Source of the DNA: Bacillota bacterium | GTDB taxonomy: Bacteria; Bacillota; Clostridia; Peptostreptococcales; Anaerovoracaceae | Length of the DNA stretch: 64,000 nucleotides | Reading direction: 5' to 3' | Assembly (NCBI GenBank): GCA_030526355.1 | Contig: JAUNDC010000012.1 | Coordinates: 1 to 64,000, forward strand | Shown: positions 28,976 through 37,363 of the stretch, in pieces | Layout: each line of letters starts with the position of its first letter | Position numbering within the stretch: the stretch's first letter is position 1 | The notes under the pieces: generated by a model | Database searches by the model: none | What the model was told of the DNA's origin: nothing | The model's input: the letters and a program-made list of their open reading frames with translations, nothing else | Program-made: the position numbers and the translations under genes

Positions 28976-29950
28976 ATGAAAACAATAAAAATCGGTTTAC
29001 TTGGTCTCGGCAACATTGGTACAGGCACTTACAAAACACTTGAAATGAACAAAGCTGAGATTGAAAAAGCAGCAGGAACCAGAGTTGAAATCACCAGAAT
29101 ACTTGAAAAGGACATAAACAGAGACAGGGGCATAGCAGTTCCTGTGGACAAGTTCACATCCGACCCGGATGAAATATTCAAGGATCCGGAAATAGACATC
29201 GTCATCGAGCTTCTGGGAGGTATTGAACCCGCATCCACCTTCATGCTGTCAGCTATGGAAAACGGCAAGCATGTAGTCAGCGCCAACAAAGCCGCAATAG
29301 CAGCAAACTATGACAAGCTCATGGAGACCGCCTCACGCAACAATGTTATATTCAGATTTGAAGCAAGTGTAGGCGGAGGCATCCCTATTCTCGGCACACT
29401 TACAGGCCCGCTCTGCGCCAATAAATTTGAAGAGGTCATGGGTATCGTCAATGGCACAACCAACTATATCCTTACCAAAATGACTGTTGAGGGCCTGGAT
29501 TACGACACAGTGCTGAAGGATGCGCAGGCAAAGGGATTTGCAGAGGCCGACCCTACAGCCGATGTTGAAGGCATAGATGCAGCAAACAAGCTTTCCATAC
29601 TCATGGCACTAATGTTTGACAAGTACGTTTCGCCTGACAGTATCCCTACTACAGGTATCACACATATAACAAAGGAAAGCATCGAAGCCGCACGTTCAAA
29701 GGACTGCACAATCAAGCTGATTGCTCACGCCAGAAAACTCGAAAACGGCGATATCGACTACAAGGTAGCCCCTATGGAGATAGCTAACGATCATCCTCTG
29801 GCAAGCATAAACAATGAATTCAATGCAGTATTCGTAACAGGAAATGCCGTAGGTGACGTAATGTTCTATGGAAAGGGAGCTGGACCTCTTCCTACAGGCA
29901 GTGCTGTGCTGGGCGATGTAATCGAGATATCAAAGGCTATACTGAAATAA
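28976..29950 (+). CDS. hom: Homoserine dehydrogenase without ACT domain
   Basis: A 324-residue dehydrogenase that reduces aspartate semialdehyde to homoserine for threonine and methionine synthesis. The NAD(P) motif GLLGLGNIGTG opens the protein, and the catalytic domain has GGGIPILGTL near residue 137 and GFAEADPTADVEGIDAANK near 185. The C-terminal ACT domain (about 80-100 residues) of the usual 400-430-residue Firmicutes enzyme is absent, so threonine feedback through it is not expected. GGAGG precedes the ATG at 28976; the longer frame upstream has no homology. A SEC-C gene follows after 44 bases. Confidence 0.93.
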   Translation: MKTIKIGLLGLGNIGTGTYKTLEMNKAEIEKAAGTRVEITRILEKDINRDRGIAVPVDKFTSDPDEIFKDPEIDIVIELLGGIEPASTFMLSAMENGKHVVSANKAAIAANYDKLMETASRNNVIFRFEASVGGGIPILGTLTGPLCANKFEEVMGIVNGTTNYILTKMTVEGLDYDTVLKDAQAKGFAEADPTADVEGIDAANKLSILMALMFDKYVSPDSIPTTGITHITKESIEAARSKDCTIKLIAHARKLENGDIDYKVAPMEIANDHPLASINNEFNAVFVTGNAVGDVMFYGKGAGPLPTGSAVLGDVIEISKAILK

Positions 29951-29994
29951 ACCGTTAATACATATTATATTTTAAGGTCAACAGGAGGAAAGTT

Positions 29995-30492
29995 ATGACT
30001 TTATATGAACAATGGCAGGATCTGATCGAAAATCAGACAGAGGACAGTTTTCCGGAATTCTGGAAAGAGTACAGTGAAGCGGAAACAAAGCTTTACAGCG
30101 ACATACTCGATAAGCCTGAAGAAAAAGTGACAGGAACTCTCGGAGAGCTTGCTGCAAAGCATGGCATCCGTCCTGTTATCTATATGGGATTTCTGGATGG
30201 TATCAACAGCAGCCTGAAAAAAGGCAATGACTTCGTAAGCTTTGATGAGAATTCTCAGGTGGAAATCGAAATCGTACCTGAAACACTGTTTTACAACATG
30301 CTGGCAGCCGGGGCTGACTATCTCTTTGGTCTTCCGCAGTGGGTTGATATCCTTGGAGAGGATAAAATGAAGGAAATCGCTAAGGAATATAAGAAATCAA
30401 AAACCGTTGTAAAAGGTAAAAAAATAGGCAGAAATGAACCATGCCCATGTGGCAGCGGTAAAAAGTACAAGCACTGCTGCGGCAGAAATTAA
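29995..30492 (+). CDS. SEC-C motif protein
   Basis: A 165-residue protein with an uncharacterised helical N-terminal part and a C-terminal SEC-C zinc motif, [13 protein letters not shown], near residues 149-161. The motif is shared with SecA tails and many bacterial proteins and binds zinc; the role here is unknown. AGGAGG precedes the start. It is probably cotranscribed with hom and ends at the terminator at 30507-30557. Confidence 0.85.
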   Translation: MTLYEQWQDLIENQTEDSFPEFWKEYSEAETKLYSDILDKPEEKVTGTLGELAAKHGIRPVIYMGFLDGINSSLKKGNDFVSFDENSQVEIEIVPETLFYNMLAAGADYLFGLPQWVDILGEDKMKEIAKEYKKSKTVVKGKKIGRNEPCPCGSGKKYKHCCGRN

Positions 30493-30506
30493 CAGCCTTA
30501 ACAGAA

Positions 30507-30557
30507 AAGTCCGTCTCACCGGCACAGCATATCCGGTAAAGGCGGACTATTTTTTTG
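30507..30557 (+). terminator. Intrinsic terminator of hom/SEC-C
   Basis: AGTCCG (30509-30514) pairs with CGGACT (30544-30549), with an inner stem ACCGG/CCGGT, followed by ATTTTTTT. The nth stop codon lies just beyond on the other strand. Confidence 0.88.
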
Positions 30558-30562
30558 ATGTT

Positions 30563-31207
30563 TTATTTTTTCTGTCCGGCTGCACATTCTATGCACAGAT
30601 CGTTTATCACACAGCTTTCACAGTCGGGATTTCTTGCACTGCAGCAGTTTCTCCCATGAAAAATAAAGCTGTGATGAGCTTCGGACCATCTATCCTGCGG
30701 CAACGCTTCCATCAGCGCCAGCTCAGTTTTGAGAACATCCTTCTCTGATACTATTCCTATCCTGTTTGTCACTCTGAAAACGTGTGTATCCACAGCGATT
30801 CTCTGCTGCCCGAAGCCTACGGACAAAACTACATTGGCCGTTTTTCTTCCTACGCCCGGAAGGCTTATCAGCTCCTCATATGTATCCGGGACCTTTCCAT
30901 TAAAACGGTTCTCCAGTTCCCCTGCAAGAGCAATAATATTTTTTGATTTTGTTTTATACATTCCTATAGTCTTTATTATATCTATAACATCATCCTGCTT
31001 CGCACCGGCAAGAGCTGCAGAGTCCGGATATGCATCGAACAGCCTGCCGGAAACCTTATTCACACTCTTATCAGTCGTCTGAGCCGAAAGCACTACCGCA
31101 ATCAGCAGCTGATAAAGGTTCTGATGCACCAGTGCACATTCCGCATCAGGATATTCCTGTTTCAATTTATCCAGGATTTGTACTATTTGTTTATCTGAAA
31201 ATGACAT
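30563..31207 (-). CDS. nth: Endonuclease III
   Basis: A 214-residue base-excision repair glycosylase and AP lyase for oxidised pyrimidines. The helix-hairpin-helix LPGVGRKTANVV near residues 113-124 holds the catalytic Lys, and AVDTHVFRV near 137 holds the catalytic Asp. The C-terminal [4Fe-4S] loop has the spacing C-x6-C-x2-C-x5-C. GGAGG precedes the start. It stands alone between a plus-strand terminator and the NCS1 permease promoter region. Confidence 0.96.
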   Translation of the reverse strand: MSFSDKQIVQILDKLKQEYPDAECALVHQNLYQLLIAVVLSAQTTDKSVNKVSGRLFDAYPDSAALAGAKQDDVIDIIKTIGMYKTKSKNIIALAGELENRFNGKVPDTYEELISLPGVGRKTANVVLSVGFGQQRIAVDTHVFRVTNRIGIVSEKDVLKTELALMEALPQDRWSEAHHSFIFHGRNCCSARNPDCESCVINDLCIECAAGQKK

Positions 31208-31347
31208 AAAGTTTCCTCCGTTTCTATATATTTATTATATATATTGGTAATTATTTTGCATAGTTTTTGAGCTCAAAAAAATATATTGTTTTTTTCTGAA
31301 TGGCTGAAACCCTTCTAATCAGTAGGTTCAACGGGCCTCATATGCGC

Positions 31348-31362
31348 AATATTCAGAAAAAT
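31348..31362. promoter_or_regulatory. Candidate CodY box before the NCS1 permease-hydantoinase operon
   Basis: AATATTCAGAAAAAT matches the CodY consensus AATTTTCWGAAAATT at 13 of 15 positions. It lies 24 bases before the proposed -35 box. It is also the right arm of an 11-base inverted repeat whose left arm TTTTTCTGAAT is about 50 bases upstream. Confidence 0.5.
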
Positions 31363-31385
31363 TCAAAAAAATTGACAAAAACTAG

Positions 31386-31414
31386 TTACATTTCTGACAA
31401 TTCTGTAGTATAAT
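31386..31414 (+). promoter_or_regulatory. Probable promoter of the NCS1 permease
   Basis: TTACAT (31386-31391) and a perfect TATAAT (31409-31414) are 17 bases apart. A TTGACA at 31372-31377 has no -10 box at normal spacing. Confidence 0.5.
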
Positions 31415-31457
31415 TACCTCGTTATAATTTATATTTATTCTTAAATGGAGGTGTTTT

Positions 31458-33029
31458 ATGTCAACGTTTACACAAGTGGAAAAGAACGGTCTGTTTGAAT
31501 TAACAGATGCGGCACGTGCAGAGCTTGTGTCTTCAAAATACTACAACGAAGACCTTGCCCCGACATCAGTATCACAGAGAACCTGGACTACATACAACAT
31601 CACAATGCTGTGGGTAGGTATGGCAATCTGTATACCTTCGTTATCACTGGCATCCGGACTTATCGGTATGGGCGTATCACCTTGGTTATCAGTTCTCAAT
31701 GTAGCACTCGGAAACCTCATCATTCTCATACCAATTCAGCTCAACTCACAGATCGGTACTAAATACGGTATTCCGTTCCCTCTGTTTGCAAGACTGACAT
31801 TCGGTACAAGAGGCGCACAGTTACCTGCAATCCTGAGAGCTATCACAGCCTGCGGATGGACTTCCGTACAGGCATGGGTAGGAGGCGGTGCAGTTGCTGC
31901 CATCATCGGATGCTTCGCACACAGCTTTGCAGATGCTAACTGGACTATCGGACTTCCTTCATGGGGAGGCATCCAGACAGTAGCTGCAGGTCAGTTTATC
32001 GGCTATATCATCTTCATCGCATTTATCGGCTGGATCGCATACAACGGTATGGAACAGATCAAGTGGATACAGAACATCGGCGGTCCTATCCTTATCATAG
32101 TAATGCTGGCACTTCTCATCTGGGCAGCATCAGTTGCCAAAGGTGCTGGATACGGTTTCTGGGAAGTTATGGCTCAGCCTAACGATGATGAAATCATCAG
32201 CAACAGCGGCGGATTTGCAGTTATCTATCTGTCAGGTCTGATGGGTAACATAGCATTCTGGGCTACAATGGCTCTGAATATTCCGGACTTCTCAAGATAC
32301 GCAAGATCACAGAAGGATCAGTTCAGAGGTCAGCTCTATGGAATGCCTCTGCCAATGGCATTCTGTGCATTCATCGGTGCATATTTCGCTCAGGCTACCA
32401 AGCTCGCTTACGGCGAAGCAATGTTCGACCCTACCGGCGTATTCTATCACATTGAAAACAAGATTATAGTATTCATCGCAGCACTAGGTGTAGTTGCAGC
32501 AACAGTAACTACATGCGTAGCAGCTAACGTAGTAGCTCCTGCAAACGGATTCTCCAACATTGCACCTAAGAAGATTTCCTACAAGATCGGTGTTATAATC
32601 ACTATCTGTATCGCATTCTTCATCCTGCAGGCTTGGTGGATTTACGGTTCCGGCGGTGCATACTTCACTTGGATGAACGCTTACGGAACTATCCTGGCAC
32701 CAATCGCAGCTATCTTCATCGCAGACTACTTCGTTTGCAAGCAGAGAAGAGCTGATATCGCATCCCTGTTCAAAGGCGAGGATGGCAGATACTGGTACTC
32801 CAGTGGTATCAACTGGGCTGCAATCATTGCTTGGGTAGTAGCATTCATATTCCCACTCCTCACATACTTCGGTATGCAGGGTGCATTCTGGACATTCATC
32901 AACTCAATCAACTACGTATGGTCATTCGTACTTGGCTTCGTAGTATATGTAATCCTGATGAAGACCAGCATGGCTGGAAAGTCATTCGTAACAGAAGAAG
33001 AGCACGAAGCTTTCACAGACAGAGCATAA
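31458..33029 (+). CDS. NCS1 family nucleobase/hydantoin/allantoin permease
   Basis: A 523-residue, 12-helix cation-coupled transporter of the NCS1 family. The start of the transmembrane core carries the family motif with NEDLAPTSVSQRTWT near residues 32-46, and helix 3 has FARLTFGTRG near 110. Substrate may be hydantoin, allantoin, uracil or cytosine. The hydantoinase gene downstream favours a cyclic amide such as hydantoin or dihydropyrimidine. GGAGGTG precedes the ATG. An internal terminator-like hairpin at 33092-33125 lies between the two genes. Confidence 0.9.
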   Translation: MSTFTQVEKNGLFELTDAARAELVSSKYYNEDLAPTSVSQRTWTTYNITMLWVGMAICIPSLSLASGLIGMGVSPWLSVLNVALGNLIILIPIQLNSQIGTKYGIPFPLFARLTFGTRGAQLPAILRAITACGWTSVQAWVGGGAVAAIIGCFAHSFADANWTIGLPSWGGIQTVAAGQFIGYIIFIAFIGWIAYNGMEQIKWIQNIGGPILIIVMLALLIWAASVAKGAGYGFWEVMAQPNDDEIISNSGGFAVIYLSGLMGNIAFWATMALNIPDFSRYARSQKDQFRGQLYGMPLPMAFCAFIGAYFAQATKLAYGEAMFDPTGVFYHIENKIIVFIAALGVVAATVTTCVAANVVAPANGFSNIAPKKISYKIGVIITICIAFFILQAWWIYGSGGAYFTWMNAYGTILAPIAAIFIADYFVCKQRRADIASLFKGEDGRYWYSSGINWAAIIAWVVAFIFPLLTYFGMQGAFWTFINSINYVWSFVLGFVVYVILMKTSMAGKSFVTEEEHEAFTDRA

Positions 33030-33091
33030 TGTATCATACATAATTAAACATAATTAAATTATCTGTATATACTATTTTAATGAATATCAGG

Positions 33092-33125
33092 AAGGAGCCT
33101 TTGAGACCCAAAGGCTTCTCCTTTT
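33092..33125 (+). terminator. Terminator-like hairpin between permease and hydantoinase genes
   Basis: AAGGAGCCTTTG pairs with CAAAGGCTTCTCCTT with a small bulge and is followed by TTTT. It would let only part of the transcripts reach the hydantoinase gene, or marks a control point within the operon. Confidence 0.65.
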
Positions 33126-33158
33126 ATCAGATATCTTTTGCAAAAGGAGGAATGATTT

Positions 33159-34586
33159 ATGGATTTATTGATTAAAGGCGGAACGGTCGTTACAGCATCT
33201 TCATCATTTAAGGCAGATGTTGCTGTAAAAAACGGCAAAATCAGTGCTATCGGGGCAAATCTCAAGCCTGACAGCAAAACTGAAGTCGTAGATGCAAAGG
33301 GCAAGCTGGTTCTGCCAGGTGCTATTGACGGACATACACATCTGGCAATGCCATTCGGCGGCACTATAGCTACTGATGATTACCACACAGGAACAAGAGC
33401 TGCTGCCTGCGGCGGTACTACTACAGTATTTGACTTCGTACTTCAGGGCGTAGGAGAAACCATGGATGCAGCACTTGACAGAAGAGATGCTATCTGCAAG
33501 GCAGACGGACCTGCAATCGACTACTCATATCACATCGGCGTAGGCGATGTTACTACTCCTGAAATGCTCGCTTCAATGGATGAATGCGTGAAGAGAGGAG
33601 TCACCTCCTTCAAGGTATTCATGGTATATGACTTCGGTGTAGATGACGGTCAGTTCTTCGAAACACTGCAGCATGCTGCAAAAATAGGAGCACTGGTTGG
33701 TGTACATGCAGAAAACAGAGATGTTAACAATGCACTCATCAAGCAGTACCTGGCAGAAGGCAAAACCGATGCATGGTGGCACTACATGTCAAAGAACGAA
33801 GCAGTTGCAGGTGAAGCTGATGTAAGAGCTATCAACCTGGCTAAGATGGCAGGCGCTTCACTTTACATAGTTCATCTGGATAATAAACAGGGTGTTGAAG
33901 CAGTAAGAGCAGCAAGAGATGAAGGCTACCCTATCTTTGCAGAAACATGCCCTCAGTATCTGGCATTTACCAAGGATGTTTATAAAAACGGAATTCCTGA
34001 ACTGGGACTCAGAGCACGCGACTTCGTATGCTCACCTCCAATGAAGGGCAAAGAGTCAATGGATGCTCTCTGGGAAGGCATCAAGACAGGCGATGTATCC
34101 ACTCTTGCTACAGACCACTGTCCATTCCTCCAGTCAGAAAAGGATTGGGGTATCACAAAGAAGGACGGCACTCCTGGTGACTTCACAAGTATCCCTAACG
34201 GATGTGCAGGTATCGAGAACATGTACCCTTACATCCTGTCAGAAGCAAACAAAGGCAGAATCTCATTCGAGAAGGCAGTAGCCATCTCCGCTACAAACCC
34301 TGCCAAGCTGTTCGGTATCGACTACTGCAAGGGCGCTATCGAGGTTGGTCTTGACGCTGACATCGTTATCTACGATCCTAAGAAGGAATTCGTTGTTAAG
34401 AATGCTGAAAATCAGCATGGTGCTCTTGACCACACTATCTGGGAAACTGCTAAGTTCAAGGGTTATCCTGTTGCTACTTATTCAAGAGGCAAGCTGGTAT
34501 TTGACGGAAAAGATTATGTTGGCCAGAAGGGCGACGGTCAGTTCGTTAAGTGCAAGAAGGTTAAATTCAAATCACCTGAATTCTAA
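33159..34586 (+). CDS. hydA: Dihydropyrimidinase/hydantoinase
   Basis: A 475-residue cyclic amidohydrolase that opens hydantoins or dihydropyrimidines to N-carbamoyl amino acids. The two-metal site is complete: His59 and His61 in DGHTHL, the carbamylated Lys152 in SFKVFM, His183 in GVHAEN, His239 in IVHLDN and Asp319 in ATDHCP. The neighbour permease suggests uptake and cleavage of a ring compound as nitrogen source. No dihydropyrimidine dehydrogenase or carbamoylase gene lies nearby, so the rest of the pathway is elsewhere or differs. AGGAGG precedes the ATG. Confidence 0.94.
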   Translation: MDLLIKGGTVVTASSSFKADVAVKNGKISAIGANLKPDSKTEVVDAKGKLVLPGAIDGHTHLAMPFGGTIATDDYHTGTRAAACGGTTTVFDFVLQGVGETMDAALDRRDAICKADGPAIDYSYHIGVGDVTTPEMLASMDECVKRGVTSFKVFMVYDFGVDDGQFFETLQHAAKIGALVGVHAENRDVNNALIKQYLAEGKTDAWWHYMSKNEAVAGEADVRAINLAKMAGASLYIVHLDNKQGVEAVRAARDEGYPIFAETCPQYLAFTKDVYKNGIPELGLRARDFVCSPPMKGKESMDALWEGIKTGDVSTLATDHCPFLQSEKDWGITKKDGTPGDFTSIPNGCAGIENMYPYILSEANKGRISFEKAVAISATNPAKLFGIDYCKGAIEVGLDADIVIYDPKKEFVVKNAENQHGALDHTIWETAKFKGYPVATYSRGKLVFDGKDYVGQKGDGQFVKCKKVKFKSPEF

Positions 34587-34600
34587 AGTCAAAAATACAG

Positions 34601-34631
34601 AAAGCCGGCTGAAAGCCGGCTTTTTTATTTA
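34601..34631 (+). terminator. Intrinsic terminator of hydA
   Basis: AAGCCGGC and GCCGGCTT form a stem with a five-base loop, followed by TTTTTTATTTATTTTT. It begins 15 bases after the hydA stop. Confidence 0.9.
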
Positions 34632-34677
34632 TTTTTCATTGCATCAGGTTCAACAGCCCTGATTTCGTCTCCACCTC

Positions 34678-35190
34678 TTACAGAGTAAGTGACGGAGCTG
34701 AATATACTCTTGCTTTAAGTTCGTTGTCCAGCTGGTAGAGTCCCTTGCTGTCGTTTCCGAAGAGTTCAAACTTCTTGACCATGTCATCAGCATTGTCTTC
34801 TTCTTCTGCCTGTTCTTTTACAAACCAGTCAAGGAACTGCATAGTTCTGAAATCCTTTTCTTCATATGCTGCTGCATAAATGTCATGGATCATGCCTGTT
34901 ACAAGTCTTTCATGTTCTGCTCCTGCCTTGAGCGGATCTGTGAATGCCTTGAATTCCTTGTCAGGCTTGGCAATAGCCTCCAGAACTACCTCTTCACCGT
35001 TCTGCTGCAGATATTCCATAAACAGAAATGCGTGGTCTCTCTCTTCCTGTGCCTGTACCTTATACCAGTTGAAGTAACCATCAAGACCTTCATTCTTGTA
35101 ATAATTAGCCATATCCAGATACAGATATGCTGAGTATAATTCTGCATTTACCTGATTGTTTAATAATTCTACAACTTTTGCTGATAACAT
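34678..35190 (-). CDS. ftnA: Ferritin
   Basis: A 170-residue non-haem bacterial ferritin that oxidises Fe2+ and stores iron in a 24-subunit shell. Ferroxidase ligands are visible at Glu17 (NAELYSAY), Glu49/Glu50 and His53 (QAQEERDH), with further acidic residues near 94 and 127. The four-helix bundle length is normal. AAGGAGG precedes the start. It is monocistronic with a promoter at 35251-35279. Confidence 0.95.
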   Translation of the reverse strand: MLSAKVVELLNNQVNAELYSAYLYLDMANYYKNEGLDGYFNWYKVQAQEERDHAFLFMEYLQQNGEEVVLEAIAKPDKEFKAFTDPLKAGAEHERLVTGMIHDIYAAAYEEKDFRTMQFLDWFVKEQAEEEDNADDMVKKFELFGNDSKGLYQLDNELKARVYSAPSLTL

Positions 35191-35250
35191 TATTCTACCT
35201 CCTTATTATATATCAAGCCGTTAAAATACTTTACTATTTTGGTATATTAA

Positions 35251-35279
35251 ATGTTACCATATAAATCCATAAAAATCAA
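35251..35279 (-). promoter_or_regulatory. Promoter of the ferritin gene
   Basis: TTGATT (35274-35279) and TAACAT (35251-35256) on the minus strand are 17 bases apart, about 60 bases before the start codon. Confidence 0.5.
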
Positions 35280-35288
35280 TATTATTAT

Positions 35289-35915
35289 TTAAAAATCCTT
35301 TCTCCTGTAAACTGCATGAGAAATTTTTATCGAAACAAACACGACAGCCAGCGAAATCAGAACTGCAGCAACTGGCAGAGTCACTCCCTCCACTGCTGAG
35401 ATATCAATGCTGTCCATCATACCAGATGCTCTTTCTCCCGACATCCACACGATAAATGCAGCTGCAACGGCGGCGATACCCATAAAAATCACTCTTGCTT
35501 TCTGGAATCCAAATTTAAGTATTATAGGCATTATTACTGCAAACAACAGGTTTGAAACGGAAAACAGCACTGCTGTGACCGCTGCCGCTTCCGCCAGCTT
35601 TCCTCCCACTATCAGATATTCTGCAAATGTTACAGCTGCCACTATCAGAATTATCACTTCAGTAAATAAATATCTGGCAGTCACCAAACTCTCTCTAGAT
35701 ACCGGCATCGACAGAGCGAATCTGTCCCATCCGGTCATATCATCATAGGCAGCGGCCGTAATAGGTATCAGAACCCCAAGCATAGGCATAAGAGCCGATA
35801 AAATTTCAGTTGCTCCACTTATTATGCCAATGACAAAAAAAACTGCCAGAAACATTATATACAGCTTCAGCTGCGATCTTATATTAACAAAGTCCTTATA
35901 TATCAACCCTTTCAT
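35289..35915 (-). CDS. ABC-2 type transporter permease
   Basis: A 208-residue membrane protein with about six hydrophobic segments, of the ABC-2 permease group that accompanies YtrA-type regulators. The N-terminus MKGLIYKDFVNIRSQLK is typical of these short permeases. The exported compound is unknown; related systems answer cell-wall antibiotics. It overlaps the ATPase gene by 4 bases and ends the operon. Confidence 0.87.
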   Translation of the reverse strand: MKGLIYKDFVNIRSQLKLYIMFLAVFFVIGIISGATEILSALMPMLGVLIPITAAAYDDMTGWDRFALSMPVSRESLVTARYLFTEVIILIVAAVTFAEYLIVGGKLAEAAAVTAVLFSVSNLLFAVIMPIILKFGFQKARVIFMGIAAVAAAFIVWMSGERASGMMDSIDISAVEGVTLPVAAVLISLAVVFVSIKISHAVYRRKDF

Positions 35916-36796
35916 TTCACGTCCTCCTTTGAGAAATACAGCATTATATCCTCTATCCCGGCTCCGGTCATATCAAATGCCGGATTCACTCCTGCGCGGT
36001 CCACCAGCGCTTCTACGCCGAATTCGTTCCTTTTGCAGGATACTACAGCACTCTCATCTATTGCCTCAAATTTTTCTCTCGTGCATCTGACGATTGCGTA
36101 TTTTTCAGTCAGATCTTCGCGAGTCTCACAGAAAATCAGCCTGCCGCCATGGATAAATGTAATGTAATCGCAGATTTTTTCCAGGTCACTCAATATATGT
36201 GATGAAATAAGCACGCTGTGTTCCTCGTCCTGAATAAATTCGCGAAAAACATCCAGTATTTCTTCTCTTGCCACCGGATCCAGGCCGCTTGTCGCTTCGT
36301 CCAGAATCAGAAGTCTGCTGTCATGGGACAATGCTGCTGCTATTGATATTTTCATCTTCATCCCTTTAGAAAAATCTTTTATTTTCTTGTTCTCCGGCAG
36401 CCTGAATCTCGCCAGAAGCTCTGTAAATCTGCTGCTGTTCCAGGTTCGGTAGCACATGGACATGATTTTCTGAATGTCCCCGGCAGTTGCCTCCGAAGGG
36501 AAATTATTGTCGTCAAGCACCAGGCCGATGTGCTCTTTTAACTCCGCATCCGACGGGTCAAATTTCTTACCCAGAAACCTGACTTCCCCTTCATCCCTTC
36601 TGACTATATCCAGCATGGTTTTTATCAGCGTAGATTTGCCCGCACCGTTTTCACCTATGAGTCCCATTATATAGCCTGACGGCAGGGTCAGGTTTATTTT
36701 GTCCAGCTTGAAATCACTGTATGTTTTGGAAAGATTTCTTATTTCGATTGCAGTGCCATCTGCAGCTGTTCTGGTTGTTCCCTCCGCTTTTCTCAT
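35912..36796 (-). CDS. ABC transporter ATP-binding protein
   Basis: A 294-residue ATPase of the YhcH/YtrB type. Walker A is GENGAGKST near residues 53-61, the signature is FSKGMKMKISIAAALS near 152-167 and Walker B is LLILDEATSGLDP near 174-186. The last 80 residues form a C-terminal extension usual for this group. It overlaps both neighbours by 4 bases (ATGA), so regulator, ATPase and permease are one coupled operon. Confidence 0.93.
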   Translation of the reverse strand: MRKAEGTTRTAADGTAIEIRNLSKTYSDFKLDKINLTLPSGYIMGLIGENGAGKSTLIKTMLDIVRRDEGEVRFLGKKFDPSDAELKEHIGLVLDDNNFPSEATAGDIQKIMSMCYRTWNSSRFTELLARFRLPENKKIKDFSKGMKMKISIAAALSHDSRLLILDEATSGLDPVAREEILDVFREFIQDEEHSVLISSHILSDLEKICDYITFIHGGRLIFCETREDLTEKYAIVRCTREKFEAIDESAVVSCKRNEFGVEALVDRAGVNPAFDMTGAGIEDIMLYFSKEDVK

Positions 36797-37173
36797 TGCT
36801 GTTCCTCCTCAAAAATCAATGTCAACATTTCTCTCAGCTCTCTGATATCCAGATTACATGACGCTGAAAGCCCGGCTATTCTGCGCATATGCTCCTCTAT
36901 CTGTCTCCTGTACTCCTCTTTGATGAAATCCGTGTTCTTCTCTGCCACAAAGCTGCCTTTGCCGGTCATAGTGACGATAAAGCCATCACGCTCCAGTTCC
37001 TCATATGCTCTCTTGGTCGTTATAACACTTATCCGCAGCTCCTTGGCAAGATACCGCATGGAGGGAAGCCCCTCTCCCGGTTTGAGTTCACCTTTGATAA
37101 TCTTATCCTTTATCTGTGTGCTGATCTGCTCATATATCGGTCTGCTGTCAGCATTGCTTATTATTATATCCAT
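36793..37173 (-). CDS. GntR family regulator, YtrA subfamily
   Basis: A 126-residue repressor. The winged helix near residues 10-70 contains LPSMRYLAKELRISVITTKR, followed by a short C-terminal dimer helix as in the YtrA subfamily, which lacks a large ligand domain. It sits first in the operon with the ABC transporter it likely controls. A perfect 15-base inverted repeat overlaps the promoter at 37231-37267 and is the likely operator. The inducer is unknown. Confidence 0.93.
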   Translation of the reverse strand: MDIIISNADSRPIYEQISTQIKDKIIKGELKPGEGLPSMRYLAKELRISVITTKRAYEELERDGFIVTMTGKGSFVAEKNTDFIKEEYRRQIEEHMRRIAGLSASCNLDIRELREMLTLIFEEEQQ

Positions 37174-37230
37174 ATTGCCCTTTCTTCTGGTTTTTCATAC
37201 TGAAAAGCATAATATAATGCTTCCGACTCC

Positions 37231-37277
37231 GTTAATATTGTATATGTCTATTATATACAATATTAACACTTTGTCAA
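37231..37277 (-). promoter_or_regulatory. Promoter and operator of the YtrA-type ABC operon
   Basis: TTGACA (37272-37277) and TATAAT (37250-37255) are 16 bases apart on the minus strand. A perfect inverted repeat with 15-base arms GTTAATATTGTATAT (37231-37245 and 37253-37267) and a 7-base centre covers the -10 box and most of the spacer, so a bound repressor would block polymerase. Confidence 0.8.
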
Positions 37278-37340
37278 GACGTGCCGTTATGTAAAGATGC
37301 CATTCACGTGCCTTTTACATAATTGCCTCGATTTTTGGCA

Positions 37341-37363
37341 AAAAAAAGCGGGCTTACGCCCAC
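37341..37363 (-). terminator. Intrinsic terminator with the nitroreductase stop codon in its loop
   Basis: On the minus strand GGGC pairs with GCCC around GTAA, followed by TTTTTTT. The TAA in the loop is the stop codon of the nitroreductase gene. Confidence 0.8.

Noticed and set aside
31208..31457. Purine or other riboswitch before the NCS1 permease
   Set aside because: No conserved riboswitch core could be found, and the promoter lies only about 45 bases before the start codon, leaving no room in the transcript.
34632..34690. Frameshift at the end of the ferritin gene
   Set aside because: A second frame continues for about 20 codons after the stop region, but the ferritin ends at normal family length with a typical tail, so no frameshift is needed.
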